Virus record (IMG/VR): IMGVR_UViG_3300040790_000037
Location: 1 to 27,021 of that record
DNA length: 27,021 nt
Strand: one strand, 5' to 3'
Source of the DNA: a virus
The notes under the pieces were generated by a model. The model made no database searches and was not told the origin of the DNA. It worked only from the letters and a program-made list of their open reading frames with translations. Positions 1 through 9,600 of this stretch are shown in pieces. Each line of letters starts with the position of its first letter. Position 1 is the stretch's first letter. The position numbers and the translations under genes are program-made.

Positions 1-39
1 ACAACATACACTAAGGCATCTTAGGGTATGTGTATGTGC

Positions 40-68
40 GGGGCAAAAACCCCTTTTTTGGGGTTTTT
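40..68 (+). terminator. Rho-independent terminator-like hairpin
   Basis: A perfect 9-bp inverted repeat (45-53 with 60-68) of five A then four C, a six-T loop, and four G then five T forms a classic A-stem/GC/T-stem terminator, probably working in both directions. A second, mutually exclusive hairpin pairs the GGGG at 40-43 with the CCCC at 50-53 and is followed directly by the T-run 54-59. It lies upstream of the gp25 gene, so it most likely ends a transcript from beyond the left edge. A small CTAAG/CTTAG inverted repeat at 11-24 lies just before it. Confidence 0.7.
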
Positions 69-99
69 GGGAGTATCGAAAAAATTACGATAATTTAAT

Positions 100-158
100 T
101 AATTATCTAAAATTAAAAATTAATTATTCATAATTATCTAAAATTAAAAATTAATTAT
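100..158. repeat. Two 28-bp direct repeats, period 31 bp
   Basis: Positions 100-127 and 131-158 are identical over 28 bases and separated by three bases, so the period is 31 bp, close to three helical turns. The repeat is almost pure A/T and sits between the terminator-like hairpin and the gp25 start. It could be a pair of operator sites, an UP-element-like region or a recombination relic. Low complexity makes a chance origin less unlikely than the length suggests. Confidence 0.6.
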
Positions 159-182
159 GAATAATTTCGGAGAAAATATTAA

Positions 183-575
183 ATGGCTACAGTAATTAGA
201 ACTGCTATATATTCAGACTTAGATATGGAATTAACTAAACAAACAGATGGTGATGTTAAAAGAGATACAGAAATAGAAGCAGTTATTCACTCTCTTGAAA
301 ATATTATATCAACAACTCAAGGTTCCCGTAGAATGTTACCTGAGTTTGCTATTGATATTCATAATCTATTATTTGAACCACTTGATAAAAGAACCGCCGA
401 AATGATAGGTAATAGAATAGTATTGGCAATAGAAACATGGGAAACAAGAGTAGAAATAATAAAATTAAATATTGATGTTAATTATGACCAAAATTTATAC
501 AACATGACTTTGGAATTTATGTTGAAACCCTACGATGAAATAATATCAATAGACTTTGTTTTATTAGCACAATAA
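183..575 (+). CDS. 25: Baseplate wedge protein, T4 gp25-like (GPW/gp25 family)
   Basis: This 130-residue protein has the length of T4 gp25 (132) and the family's hallmark segment, GSRRMLPEF at residues 47-55, preceded by the amphipathic helix around LENIISTT (38-45). The GPW/gp25 family forms the inner part of the baseplate wedge next to the sheath-initiating ring; despite a lysozyme-like label in older work it is structural. The ATG follows a CGGAGA ribosome-binding site at 168-173. It is the first gene after the terminator and repeats and is followed by the gp6 homologue, the same W-J order as in P2. No truncation or frameshift is visible. Identification is from motif and length, with context agreeing. 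Confidence 0.93.
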   Translation: MATVIRTAIYSDLDMELTKQTDGDVKRDTEIEAVIHSLENIISTTQGSRRMLPEFAIDIHNLLFEPLDKRTAEMIGNRIVLAIETWETRVEIIKLNIDVNYDQNLYNMTLEFMLKPYDEIISIDFVLLAQ

Positions 576-576
576 A

Positions 577-584
577 TATAAATA
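577..584 (+). promoter_or_regulatory. Possible T4-type late promoter (TATAAATA)
   Basis: An exact match to the T4 late promoter core TATAAATA lies in the 47-base gap between the gp25 and gp6 homologues, 38 bases before the gp6 start. A gp55-like late sigma factor is encoded in this window, so such promoters are expected. The octamer also occurs by chance inside genes here (for example 10848 and 11351), so the support is its position rather than its sequence. Confidence 0.35.
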
Positions 585-622
585 TAAAAGAAATATAAAA
601 TATTACGGGGAGAAAAATAGTA

Positions 623-2320
623 ATGAGTACCCTTACACCTGATTATCTTTCAATAGACTATTCTAGTCTTATAACAAGATTAAAACAACAATTAAGAAAT
701 TCAGATACATTTGCAGATTATAACTTTGAAGGTGCTAATATCACAATTCTTTTAGAATTGTTGGCATATGTTACTGAATTAAATACTTATTTTACAAATA
801 AAGTAGCAAAAAATGTTCATATAGAAACGGCAGATGTTTATGAAGCCGTAAATAGAGCCGCAAGACAAATGGGATATGAACCAAAAGGTGCTATTTCATC
901 AACCACAACACTTACTATAACTCTTACAGGTGCAATTCCTGGTAACACATATAGATTATATCCATTTTCACAATTTGAATGTCCAGACGAACAAGATGAA
1001 AATGGTGATACAATAAAATTTTCAAATACAACTCTCTATACAGAGGTTGCATCTTCATCCACTGTTATATTTGAAGATGTAATGGTTAGACAAGGTATAG
1101 TAAAAGAATTAACTGGATATACTGGTGATGATTTAATTGATAATGAATTATTTTTACCTTCTAATTACGCATATGATAATAATCTTACTGACGATTATCC
1201 ATCATTAGAGGTTAGAATAAATGATGTGGCATGGACGAGAGTACCAGATTTTTGGGATGAACTATCTGCTTATTATACAAATGATGATGTTTATATGTTT
1301 GTATATGATAGATATGGAAGAAGCAAAGTAGTATTTTCAACTTCAAGAAATGTACCAACAGATGATGATACAATAGATATAACTGTTTTAGAATCTTTAG
1401 GTGCCAATAGTAATGTTGGTGCTAACTCAATTACAGCATTTCAAACAAATCTTATTTATGATGAGGATGAAGGTGAATATATTGATTCAGAACAAATAAT
1501 AGAAGTGGTAAATGACACGGCATCATCTGGTGGTCAAGACGCAGAAGATATTGGAACAATAAAAGAAAATGCTAAAGCTTCATTACATACACAATATCGA
1601 AATGTTACTGCTGTTGATTATAAAGCCCACTTACAAGAAAGGTCGGATGTTGCAGTTGCAAAAGCGTGGGGAGAACAAGATGTAACACCAGCAGGTGATA
1701 TTACTAATTATAATTTAGTCTATATATGTTTATATCCTTCTTTATGGAGTACAGACAATATTAATTGGACATCAACAACATTTTCAACTACTTGGGGTTT
1801 GACTCAAGCAATTGTTGTACCAACAACATATAATAGTGATTGGACAACGGAATTATCTCTTTATTTAGAACCAAGAAAAATGATTTCAGCATATGAAACA
1901 TACACAGTACTTGACCTTGTTTATTTTTCATTTGATATTAGCGTAAGAGTAAAAAGAGGTTATGATTTTACTTTAGTACAAACTGATATAATAAATAAAC
2001 TTCAAAGATATTTTAGAGCAACAAATCAAGAGTTTTATACTATTATAAATTTTAATGATATTGTTGAATATTTATTAGATATATCTGAAGTTGGAACATC
2101 AGATAATTATGATAATATAAAAGGTATTAGAAATTTAAATATTAGAGATATAGAAGTTAGTCATACGATGTATGAAAATAATGAAGTAGGTAATTATCCA
2201 TATTATATAGAAGATTCAAGTACATATGATGGTGATAACCAGTTAAGAAGGATACAACTCGGTTTAAATCAATTTCCAGTATTAGCAGTTGATACTGTAA
2301 GAGTAACACAGGAAGATTAA
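623..2320 (+). CDS. 6: Baseplate wedge protein, T4 gp6 / P2 J-like
   Basis: This 565-residue protein matches the gp6 class of baseplate wedge subunits. The N-terminus has the pattern of a gp6 start: short helices, then a GANITILLELLAYVTELNTY stretch around residues 38-57, then an 'ETADVYEAVNRAARQMGY' type segment around 68-86. The middle contains the baseplate J-like region, including ENAKASLHTQYRNVTAVDYK around residue 315, the conserved site where J-like proteins carry a 'tr.RAVT..DY' motif. gp6 homologues dimerise into the ring holding the wedges together. It is a little shorter than T4 gp6 (660). The ATG follows GGGGAG at 607-612. It is followed after one base by the gpI/gp7-like gene, consistent with one wedge operon. 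Confidence 0.9.
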   Translation: MSTLTPDYLSIDYSSLITRLKQQLRNSDTFADYNFEGANITILLELLAYVTELNTYFTNKVAKNVHIETADVYEAVNRAARQMGYEPKGAISSTTTLTITLTGAIPGNTYRLYPFSQFECPDEQDENGDTIKFSNTTLYTEVASSSTVIFEDVMVRQGIVKELTGYTGDDLIDNELFLPSNYAYDNNLTDDYPSLEVRINDVAWTRVPDFWDELSAYYTNDDVYMFVYDRYGRSKVVFSTSRNVPTDDDTIDITVLESLGANSNVGANSITAFQTNLIYDEDEGEYIDSEQIIEVVNDTASSGGQDAEDIGTIKENAKASLHTQYRNVTAVDYKAHLQERSDVAVAKAWGEQDVTPAGDITNYNLVYICLYPSLWSTDNINWTSTTFSTTWGLTQAIVVPTTYNSDWTTELSLYLEPRKMISAYETYTVLDLVYFSFDISVRVKRGYDFTLVQTDIINKLQRYFRATNQEFYTIINFNDIVEYLLDISEVGTSDNYDNIKGIRNLNIRDIEVSHTMYENNEVGNYPYYIEDSSTYDGDNQLRRIQLGLNQFPVLAVDTVRVTQED

Positions 2321-2321
2321 T

Positions 2322-5300
2322 ATGAAATTTACTGATCCAAATTATAACACTTTAAAAACATATTTTGATATTTTAAAGAACCCAAGAAGTAGTGATGCAA
2401 ATTCTTATCTTATGACTTGGCGAACACCTATTGTTGTTCGTGGTGGTGTTTATACACCATTATATCAATTGAAAGATAATGGTGATTTTGTTGGTTATAA
2501 GTTTATTATTGAAGAAGTTGATGGTGATAATTTTGTTTTTTCATATGGTGGAATGTTATCAACTCATTCAGAAGCAACGGAATTAGAAGTTGGTAAAGAA
2601 ATGTATTTTAGAAAGGACGCATTCTTTAGAGATTGGTTAAATGTTAATTCAGATACATATGCCAATTTTGTAAATGCAAATAAAACATTCATATATTTTG
2701 GTAAAATATATGAATTATCTAACAGTGCTAGTAGATATTTTATTAAATTCGAAGGTTTAAAGAATTGGATTATGGAGTGTTTACCACAACATAATCGAAC
2801 AGAAAAACTAACAGAACTTTTAAATGTTTCATTTGACCAAGTATATCACGAACCATACAATATGTTAAAGAATGTGTTTTCATTTTTTGATCCAAAAGAA
2901 GTTCAATTAAAACATTTATATTATCTTGCAGATAAATTTGGTGTATCAATAGATGTTGATTTATTATCTGAAATAGTTCTAAGAGAGTGGGTTGATTCTT
3001 TAATTAATCTTTTAAAGAGAAAAGGTACTTATACATCTTATTACATTATTTTTAAATTATTATTCTCAAATACAAGAAATAAACTTAATATTTATGAGAG
3101 ATGGTTGGAATTATGTCATCAAGATATTTTTGGTGATACAACCTCTGAAGGTTATTTTGAAGACCATCATATATTAGAACACTATGGTATTCATCCTTCT
3201 GGTGGTTCTGGTGATTTATGGTATGCATCATATGACCCAGATAATTATCCTGCACCCACAATAATACCACCTTGGCAAAATTCTACATATACTTGTGGTA
3301 GTGATTATCTTAGTCTTGGATCAGGTTCCTTTACCGTTTTTGATGATAGTGGTAGATTGGCTTCACAAGATGATAATAGTATTATAGTTCATGGACTTGT
3401 ACCAGATGAGGACACATTTTATGCCTCAAGATCATGGTTTTCTCGTTCAGTTGCACATGGTGGATTTAGATATTGTTTTAGATTTTATGTATCATCAACA
3501 ACAACTCTTGGTGGTTCGGTTTTTATTTGGACCATAGCAAATACTGGTAGTAATATGTGGCAAAATCTTGATGATCCAGTAGGTCTTTATTTAAATGTAT
3601 CTTTAGCAAATAATTTGAGAGTTGGATTAAGAGTTGGTGAAACAACACAATATCTTGTTGATGGACAAACAGGAGAAGCAGATAAAGTTATTGAATTTGA
3701 TACTTGGTATTATGTGACAGTAAATTCATATTCAAATCTTGATTTTGGTGTAGATGAAGAAACCTATGTAAAAGCAGAAGTTTTTACAAGTAATAATAGA
3801 TTACCAAGTGAGAAAGTGGCAACTGGTACACTTGATTATGATGGTTTAAGTAGAGATTATTTACTTATGGTTACTCATACTAGAGATGCTGCTTTTATAT
3901 CCTGGTATTTTCATGTTGCATATTTACAATATCTAAATGAAAGTAATGTTTGTTCAAAGAAAGAATTGACTTGTTCAACTCCATTGGATTTATCGGAATT
4001 TATAGGAGTTGATACTGGTAATAACATTATAAGTCAATCATCTGATATGATTGAGGTAGAAGATTTTGATCCAGATACAGATACCATGTATCTATACAAA
4101 TCTCTCACCACTCTTGGTAGAATTTATGGTGGATTTAAACATTGTTTCACATTTTTTATTCCATCATCGAATACAGGTAGTGGTAAAATTTATATTTGGT
4201 TACAATCAAATGAGACAGAAGAAGTATTTGATACTATGACTACTGGATATGGATTTTATATTGATAATTTTCTTTCATTAAGATGTGGTTTAAGTAGTCC
4301 ATCAATATCAAAAAGTATTGGTACTATAAAAGAAAATGTATATTATTATGTCTCAATATATACAGAGGATATGGATGAAAATTATATAGCTGTTGATATA
4401 TATGATTCACCTGAAAGAAAATCTGAAAATTTAATTCTTAGTGGAAACATAGCACATGATGGTGCAACCAGAAATTATTTATATGTATTGAATCAAGGTC
4501 CATTATTTAGTGGTAGTCATGATATAATAATTTCTGACTATTATACTAATTTCACTGCAACAGAATCAGTAGCGGCTAGTGGTAATTTATTTTTATCGCC
4601 ACATTATAAAGTTGAAATTGATTTATCAACTGAACCAATGGAAGAAGGTTCTATCATAAGTGAGAATTATTCAAAAGAATTAATTAGATATTGGGAATAT
4701 ATGAAACCGGTATCTAAGTTCGTTGATTATCATTATGTTTTGGCACCACTTGCTATAATTGATGATTTTAATGAATATAGAGAATTGTATGAAAATTCAA
4801 TTGTTGGATATTGTGATACAAAATTTACAGGGTCATTCTTTGTTTCTGGTGGAACAGCTCCACCGTCTATTGATTATGGTGAATCAACATATGTATATAG
4901 ACAAGGAACAAGTAAATCAGAATGGAAAATAGTACATAATTTAGGAACTTCAGACGTATTAATACAAGTATATAATGAATTTAATGAAATTATATATATG
5001 GATACTGTTCAAGTTTTAAATACAAATACAGTTATATTGACATTTGATACAGCAGTTAGAGGTTCTGCATTTGTAGCTGGATTAAAAAGTTGGAATGTTC
5101 TTCATAATCAAACATCTGAGACTGATCCGTGGACGATAAATCATAATATGGGAACAGATGAAGGCGCCTTAAATTATGTATTTGATATATATAATTTATC
5201 GAGAACTGAATATTTGGTACCAGATAGTATTGAGAGAACCAGCACTGACCAAATAGTTGTAACTTGGTCAACAACTGGTAAATCAATAGTAAAATCAGGT

Positions 5301-5855
5301 AGAATGCCTATTAGAGATGAAGATTATATACATACACAAGCGGTTGCATCAACTACATGGACAATAAATCATAATCTAAATGCTGCTGGTTTTATTGTAG
5401 AGGTTTGGGATAGTGATGATAAATACATATTTCCTAAAACAATAAAACATACAAATTCAAATACAACAACTATATACTTTTCTGAAGCAGTTGCCGGTAC
5501 AGCAGTTCTTGTATATTTCCAAAGAGAATTTGAGAATGAAGAAATTGTTAATACAATTTTAGGTTCGGGTGCTTACTGGATGATTGGTGATGAGGATAGT
5601 GATACATTTAGACCTGAAGTATCAAATTATTTAAATTCACCAACAACAAGTGGTGCTATTTTAGATGAAAATGTTATAGAGTATAGTGATAAATATATAA
5701 TAAACTTTACTATTCCAACAGGAGAGGAATATTCAATAAAAGAAATTGGTATATTTAATGGTGAGGGTAATATTATGTTCTATACAAGATGTTCCGAAGT
5801 ATTTAAACCAGAAAATGTACAATTAGATTTACATTATAGAATAGATAAACAATAA
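2322..5855 (+). CDS. Large baseplate wedge/tail protein with gpI-like core (P2 gpI / T4 gp7-like)
   Basis: This 1177-residue mosaic protein starts one base after the gp6 homologue. Around residues 165-260 it has a tail protein I-like core: a 'LYYLADKFGVSID' segment, then LINLLKRKGTYTSYYIIF, matching the RKGT site of P2 gpI-type proteins. Residues about 329-533 and 557-743 look like two copies of one beta-rich, possibly jelly-roll domain (both contain a GGF-aromatic-C-F strand and later a 'DG..R.YL' segment). Three 'W.I.HNL' beta domains, common in phage tail proteins, begin near 870, 937 and 1013. The C-terminus (from about 1085) contains IKEIGIFN, a collar-fibre-like strand. Gene order 25-6-this matches W-J-I in P2, so a gp7/gpI role is inferred, with inserted domains perhaps exposed on the baseplate rim. 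Confidence 0.75.
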   Translation: MKFTDPNYNTLKTYFDILKNPRSSDANSYLMTWRTPIVVRGGVYTPLYQLKDNGDFVGYKFIIEEVDGDNFVFSYGGMLSTHSEATELEVGKEMYFRKDAFFRDWLNVNSDTYANFVNANKTFIYFGKIYELSNSASRYFIKFEGLKNWIMECLPQHNRTEKLTELLNVSFDQVYHEPYNMLKNVFSFFDPKEVQLKHLYYLADKFGVSIDVDLLSEIVLREWVDSLINLLKRKGTYTSYYIIFKLLFSNTRNKLNIYERWLELCHQDIFGDTTSEGYFEDHHILEHYGIHPSGGSGDLWYASYDPDNYPAPTIIPPWQNSTYTCGSDYLSLGSGSFTVFDDSGRLASQDDNSIIVHGLVPDEDTFYASRSWFSRSVAHGGFRYCFRFYVSSTTTLGGSVFIWTIANTGSNMWQNLDDPVGLYLNVSLANNLRVGLRVGETTQYLVDGQTGEADKVIEFDTWYYVTVNSYSNLDFGVDEETYVKAEVFTSNNRLPSEKVATGTLDYDGLSRDYLLMVTHTRDAAFISWYFHVAYLQYLNESNVCSKKELTCSTPLDLSEFIGVDTGNNIISQSSDMIEVEDFDPDTDTMYLYKSLTTLGRIYGGFKHCFTFFIPSSNTGSGKIYIWLQSNETEEVFDTMTTGYGFYIDNFLSLRCGLSSPSISKSIGTIKENVYYYVSIYTEDMDENYIAVDIYDSPERKSENLILSGNIAHDGATRNYLYVLNQGPLFSGSHDIIISDYYTNFTATESVAASGNLFLSPHYKVEIDLSTEPMEEGSIISENYSKELIRYWEYMKPVSKFVDYHYVLAPLAIIDDFNEYRELYENSIVGYCDTKFTGSFFVSGGTAPPSIDYGESTYVYRQGTSKSEWKIVHNLGTSDVLIQVYNEFNEIIYMDTVQVLNTNTVILTFDTAVRGSAFVAGLKSWNVLHNQTSETDPWTINHNMGTDEGALNYVFDIYNLSRTEYLVPDSIERTSTDQIVVTWSTTGKSIVKSGRMPIRDEDYIHTQAVASTTWTINHNLNAAGFIVEVWDSDDKYIFPKTIKHTNSNTTTIYFSEAVAGTAVLVYFQREFENEEIVNTILGSGAYWMIGDEDSDTFRPEVSNYLNSPTTSGAILDENVIEYSDKYIINFTIPTGEEYSIKEIGIFNGEGNIMFYTRCSEVFKPENVQLDLHYRIDKQ

Positions 5856-5866
5856 AGGAAAAATAA

Positions 5867-6652
5867 ATGAGTAGATATCAATACTGGCAATATATTGTTG
5901 ACGAAGAAGGAAGACCACTTGAAGGTGTTAATATAAGATTTTATCTAAGTGATAGTCCAAATACCGAAGCAGATATATTTCTTAGTCCTACATTAGGATC
6001 ACCAACAAAAAGTTCAATAGCAGACATTGAATCAAATGCAGATGGTTATTTTGAGTTTTGGGTTGGTGATGAATATGAAACAGTTGGTGGTTATGTTTCA
6101 ACACAAAGGTTTAGAATAACCTGGGAGAGAGCTGGTATTTTAATGGGTTATATTGATAATATTGATATATTTCCACCAGTATTTCAAGTAGATGAAACAG
6201 ATGAAGAATCGCTAACATCAGACCAAAGAAATAAACTTATAAGTAACGCATTGGCATTTAAATGGGATCACCATGTAAATTCAACTTATGAGGAACAACC
6301 ACATAACCTACTACCAGTTGACTGGACAGATGATGACCCAACATTCAATAAACTTGTAAATAACACAATGTTGAATTACTTATTCTCCGTTCTTTCTTCA
6401 GCCGGTACAACCTCTATTGGTGTATCGGGTGCTGCCGCTCGTTATTTTACAGTAACATCATGGACGGCATATGGTGGTTATTATTATGTTGATTTACTAC
6501 ACGCTCTTGGTAATCAATATGCAATAGTTCAAGTTATGACTCAATCAACTGGTGACAAGATGTTACCACAAAGAGTTGTTGCGTTAAATAAAGATACAAC
6601 AAGAATATGGGTGACTACACCTTTTAATGCTGAAATAACAATAATAGGATAA
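5867..6652 (+). CDS. Baseplate-attached tail fibre/adaptor protein
   Basis: This 261-residue protein begins with an Ig-like or carboxypeptidase-regulatory-like beta domain (residues about 5-75): 'DEEGRPLEGVNIRFYL', later 'ADGYFEFWVGD'. A helical middle follows with an 'RNKLISNALAFKWDHHV' segment near 120-137. The C-terminal beta domain resembles the 'HNL'-type domains of the upstream wedge protein. The whole protein is paralogous to the first roughly 270 residues of the next gene, sharing the MSR start, GYFEF-VGD, IDN-IF, NKL-SN-A-KW-HV and F-NKLV-N blocks. A role as adaptor or short fibre bound to the baseplate is inferred from position and paralogy. The ATG follows AAAGGA. No enzymatic motif is visible. 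Confidence 0.6.
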   Translation: MSRYQYWQYIVDEEGRPLEGVNIRFYLSDSPNTEADIFLSPTLGSPTKSSIADIESNADGYFEFWVGDEYETVGGYVSTQRFRITWERAGILMGYIDNIDIFPPVFQVDETDEESLTSDQRNKLISNALAFKWDHHVNSTYEEQPHNLLPVDWTDDDPTFNKLVNNTMLNYLFSVLSSAGTTSIGVSGAAARYFTVTSWTAYGGYYYVDLLHALGNQYAIVQVMTQSTGDKMLPQRVVALNKDTTRIWVTTPFNAEITIIG

Positions 6653-6660
6653 CAATAATT

Positions 6661-9600
6661 ATGTCAAGAAAAAAGTTTTGGGGTTATGTAAAAAATGAAT
6701 TAGGTAGAGTAATACCGGATGCCAATATAAGATTGTATCTCAACGGTACAGATAATTATGCAACTATATACTCAACACCTGTTTCTGCAAGTAGTGATGA
6801 GATTGACCAAGATACATTTTCAGCAAATTCATCTGGTTATTTTGAATTTTATGTTGGTGATATGTATGAATTTGGTGATAAAATAGGTTATCAACCCGAC
6901 CAACTTTTTGATTTAAGATGGGAATCACCTGATGGTGAAAAATACGGTAATATTGATAATTTACAGATATTTTATCAATTATTTTTATGCGACCCAACAG
7001 ACGAATTTGATACAGTAAAAAATAAACTTGTAAGTAATGAAGATGCTTATAAATGGTCAACTCATGTTGAGGAAACTTGGTTTCATAGAGTTCATCAACT
7101 TGATTCTCTTGATATCAATGATTATTCAAGTGCTACATTTAACAAACTTGTAAGTAATAAATTAATGAAAGATTTATATGATTATATACCAACATTTCTA
7201 ATTAGTGGTGGTGGTGTAAACTACATTGAAACTATTGGTTCTGGTGGTATGACATTTTTGGTAGATGCTGGATCATGGTCTTCTGAAAGTGGTTATTATG
7301 TTTATACAGTTAATCATAATTATGGTATTCCTAATTTATATCCTCAAATAGAAATATGGAATATTGTTGGAACTGGATATGCATGGGGAAAACCAGAAAT
7401 TATTTATCCGGTAAGAATAGACTATGTTGATGATAATAACTTAAAAGTATATGTAACTACTCCACTTGATAGAGCTATTTTTATCGCAGGTGAGAGAATA
7501 ACAAATGATGATTTTGAGGTTGAAGCACCTGAAGTAATGGTATTTAGTCTTCAAACTGTTACACCTAGTGGTGTTGATGGTATTGTACTTGAACTTTGGG
7601 AGAGATTATTTCCTTTAAGTGATAGCGTTGATCAAGTCACAAAAGATTTGAATCCAATGGATTGTAAATCGTTTGCTTATAATAATGAGATATATGTTAA
7701 ATCTAATAATACAAAAGTAAACTTTGATACCTTAGCCGATGCTGGTAAATATATTCATAAGTATAATCCTTCAACATATACTTGGTCAACAGTAACAACT
7801 GCTGGACCTGAAAGATATTTAAGTTCTTTTGAACAAATTAATGGTAAAATATATATTCATGGTGGTTATGAAAGTGGGTTTGTTCCAGAAAATGAAACGT
7901 GGTCTTATAATATTTCTGCTGATACATGGACACTTTTGTCAACTGCAGGACCGGCTTATCTATTTTCTTCATATACAAATAATGGTAGTGATAAATTATA
8001 TATGTACTCTGGTATAGATAATACTTATACTACTAATGAAGATTTATGGGAATACAATGTCAATACAAATACTTGGACTTTATTGGCATCAACATCACCT
8101 TTGACATATAATGATACTCTAAGGTCATTATATTATAGTGATACAGATAAAATTTATTATATAAGTTCAAATGAAATGTATACTTTTAATTTATCTGGTA
8201 ATAATTGGTCAGCTTCATTACCATTTCCTTTTACCTCCAGTGTTTATTATCATGAAATAACTTCAATAGAGGGTGCAATTTATGTAAATGGTGGTTACAA
8301 CACAAATACTTTATGGAATTTTGAAACATATTCTTATGATATTGACTTAAATGTGTGGACACAACTTACAGATTTACCATATGGTTTACAAGGTCATTTT
8401 GTAGAAAATGTTGGTGGTATTATATATTCTGGTGGAGCATCATCACTAAAAAATTATGTATTAGAATATGACCCAGAAGGTGATACATTTGAGATTTCAA
8501 ATGTAGAAATAGGTGATAATTATATACCACAAAGAATTTCGTATATTAATTTTGAATATAATGATTTATTATATTTATTAAGTGGTTTACAAACAAGAGA
8601 CTTGGATGATCAATGGATTTATAACCCATATACAAATACATCAACTATGTTGGCATCAAGTAGTGATATAAAAAGATTATGGAATCCTTCTATTTCTGTT
8701 TTAAATAATAAAGCTTATGTTTTTGGTGGATATAATACAGATACTTCTTCATATTCATATAAATTATTTTCTTATGATGTATTAACAGAAACTTGGGACG
8801 AACTTGCTAATTTACCAACATCTGCAGGTAGACGAGCACCAACCTCTGTAATATATAATAACAAATTATATGTACATGGTGGTAGTACAGGATCATCAAC
8901 ATATACAAACGAAACTTGGTCATATGATATTTCAGGTAATACTTGGACTCTTGTATCAACCGCAGGACCAACTGCTAATTATATGTGTTCTGTATTATAT
9001 GATGGTAAAATGTATGCACATGGTGGTAGAACAACAGGAGGTGGTTATTTAAATAATCTATGGTCATATGATGTTTCGGGTAGTACTTGGACTCTTGTAT
9101 CAAGCGCAGGACCAACCAATGCGGTGTCAAGAATGATATTGAATGGTGATGATATCTTTATTGTTGGTGGTCTTCAAAATAATAGTTTTTGGCAATATGA
9201 TATATCAGGTGATTCATGGATACAATTAAATTCAGTTTTTGATGAAGACCTTGAAGATTTGTCTTATTGGAATATTTCTTCAATATTAAGTAATGGTTCT
9301 ATATATCTTTATGGTGGTCAACTCAATAGTGTATATCTTGATAATATTATTAAAAATAAAATAGAAGAACCTGCAACAATAACAGAAGTTCCTTCGGTTT
9401 TTGTAAAAGATGATGAGGCATATCCTGTATCACACTTTTTCTCTTTTAATCATGATAATGAAATGTATATCTATGGTGGTAAAGCAGAAGAATATGTAGG
9501 AGGTATTGCTTATTCATTACGAGATACTGGATATGTTTCAAAATATGATTATATCAATAAAACTTGGTCTATTATATCAACTGATGGACCATCTCGTTTT

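Noticed and set aside
156-163. TATGAATA, one base from the T4 late promoter core, before the gp25 gene
   Set aside because: A transcript from it would start about at the ribosome-binding site, leaving no room for it.
6764-7060. Open frame on the - strand (98 codons) inside the kelch gene
   Set aside because: Low-complexity shadow, fully inside a convincing + strand gene.
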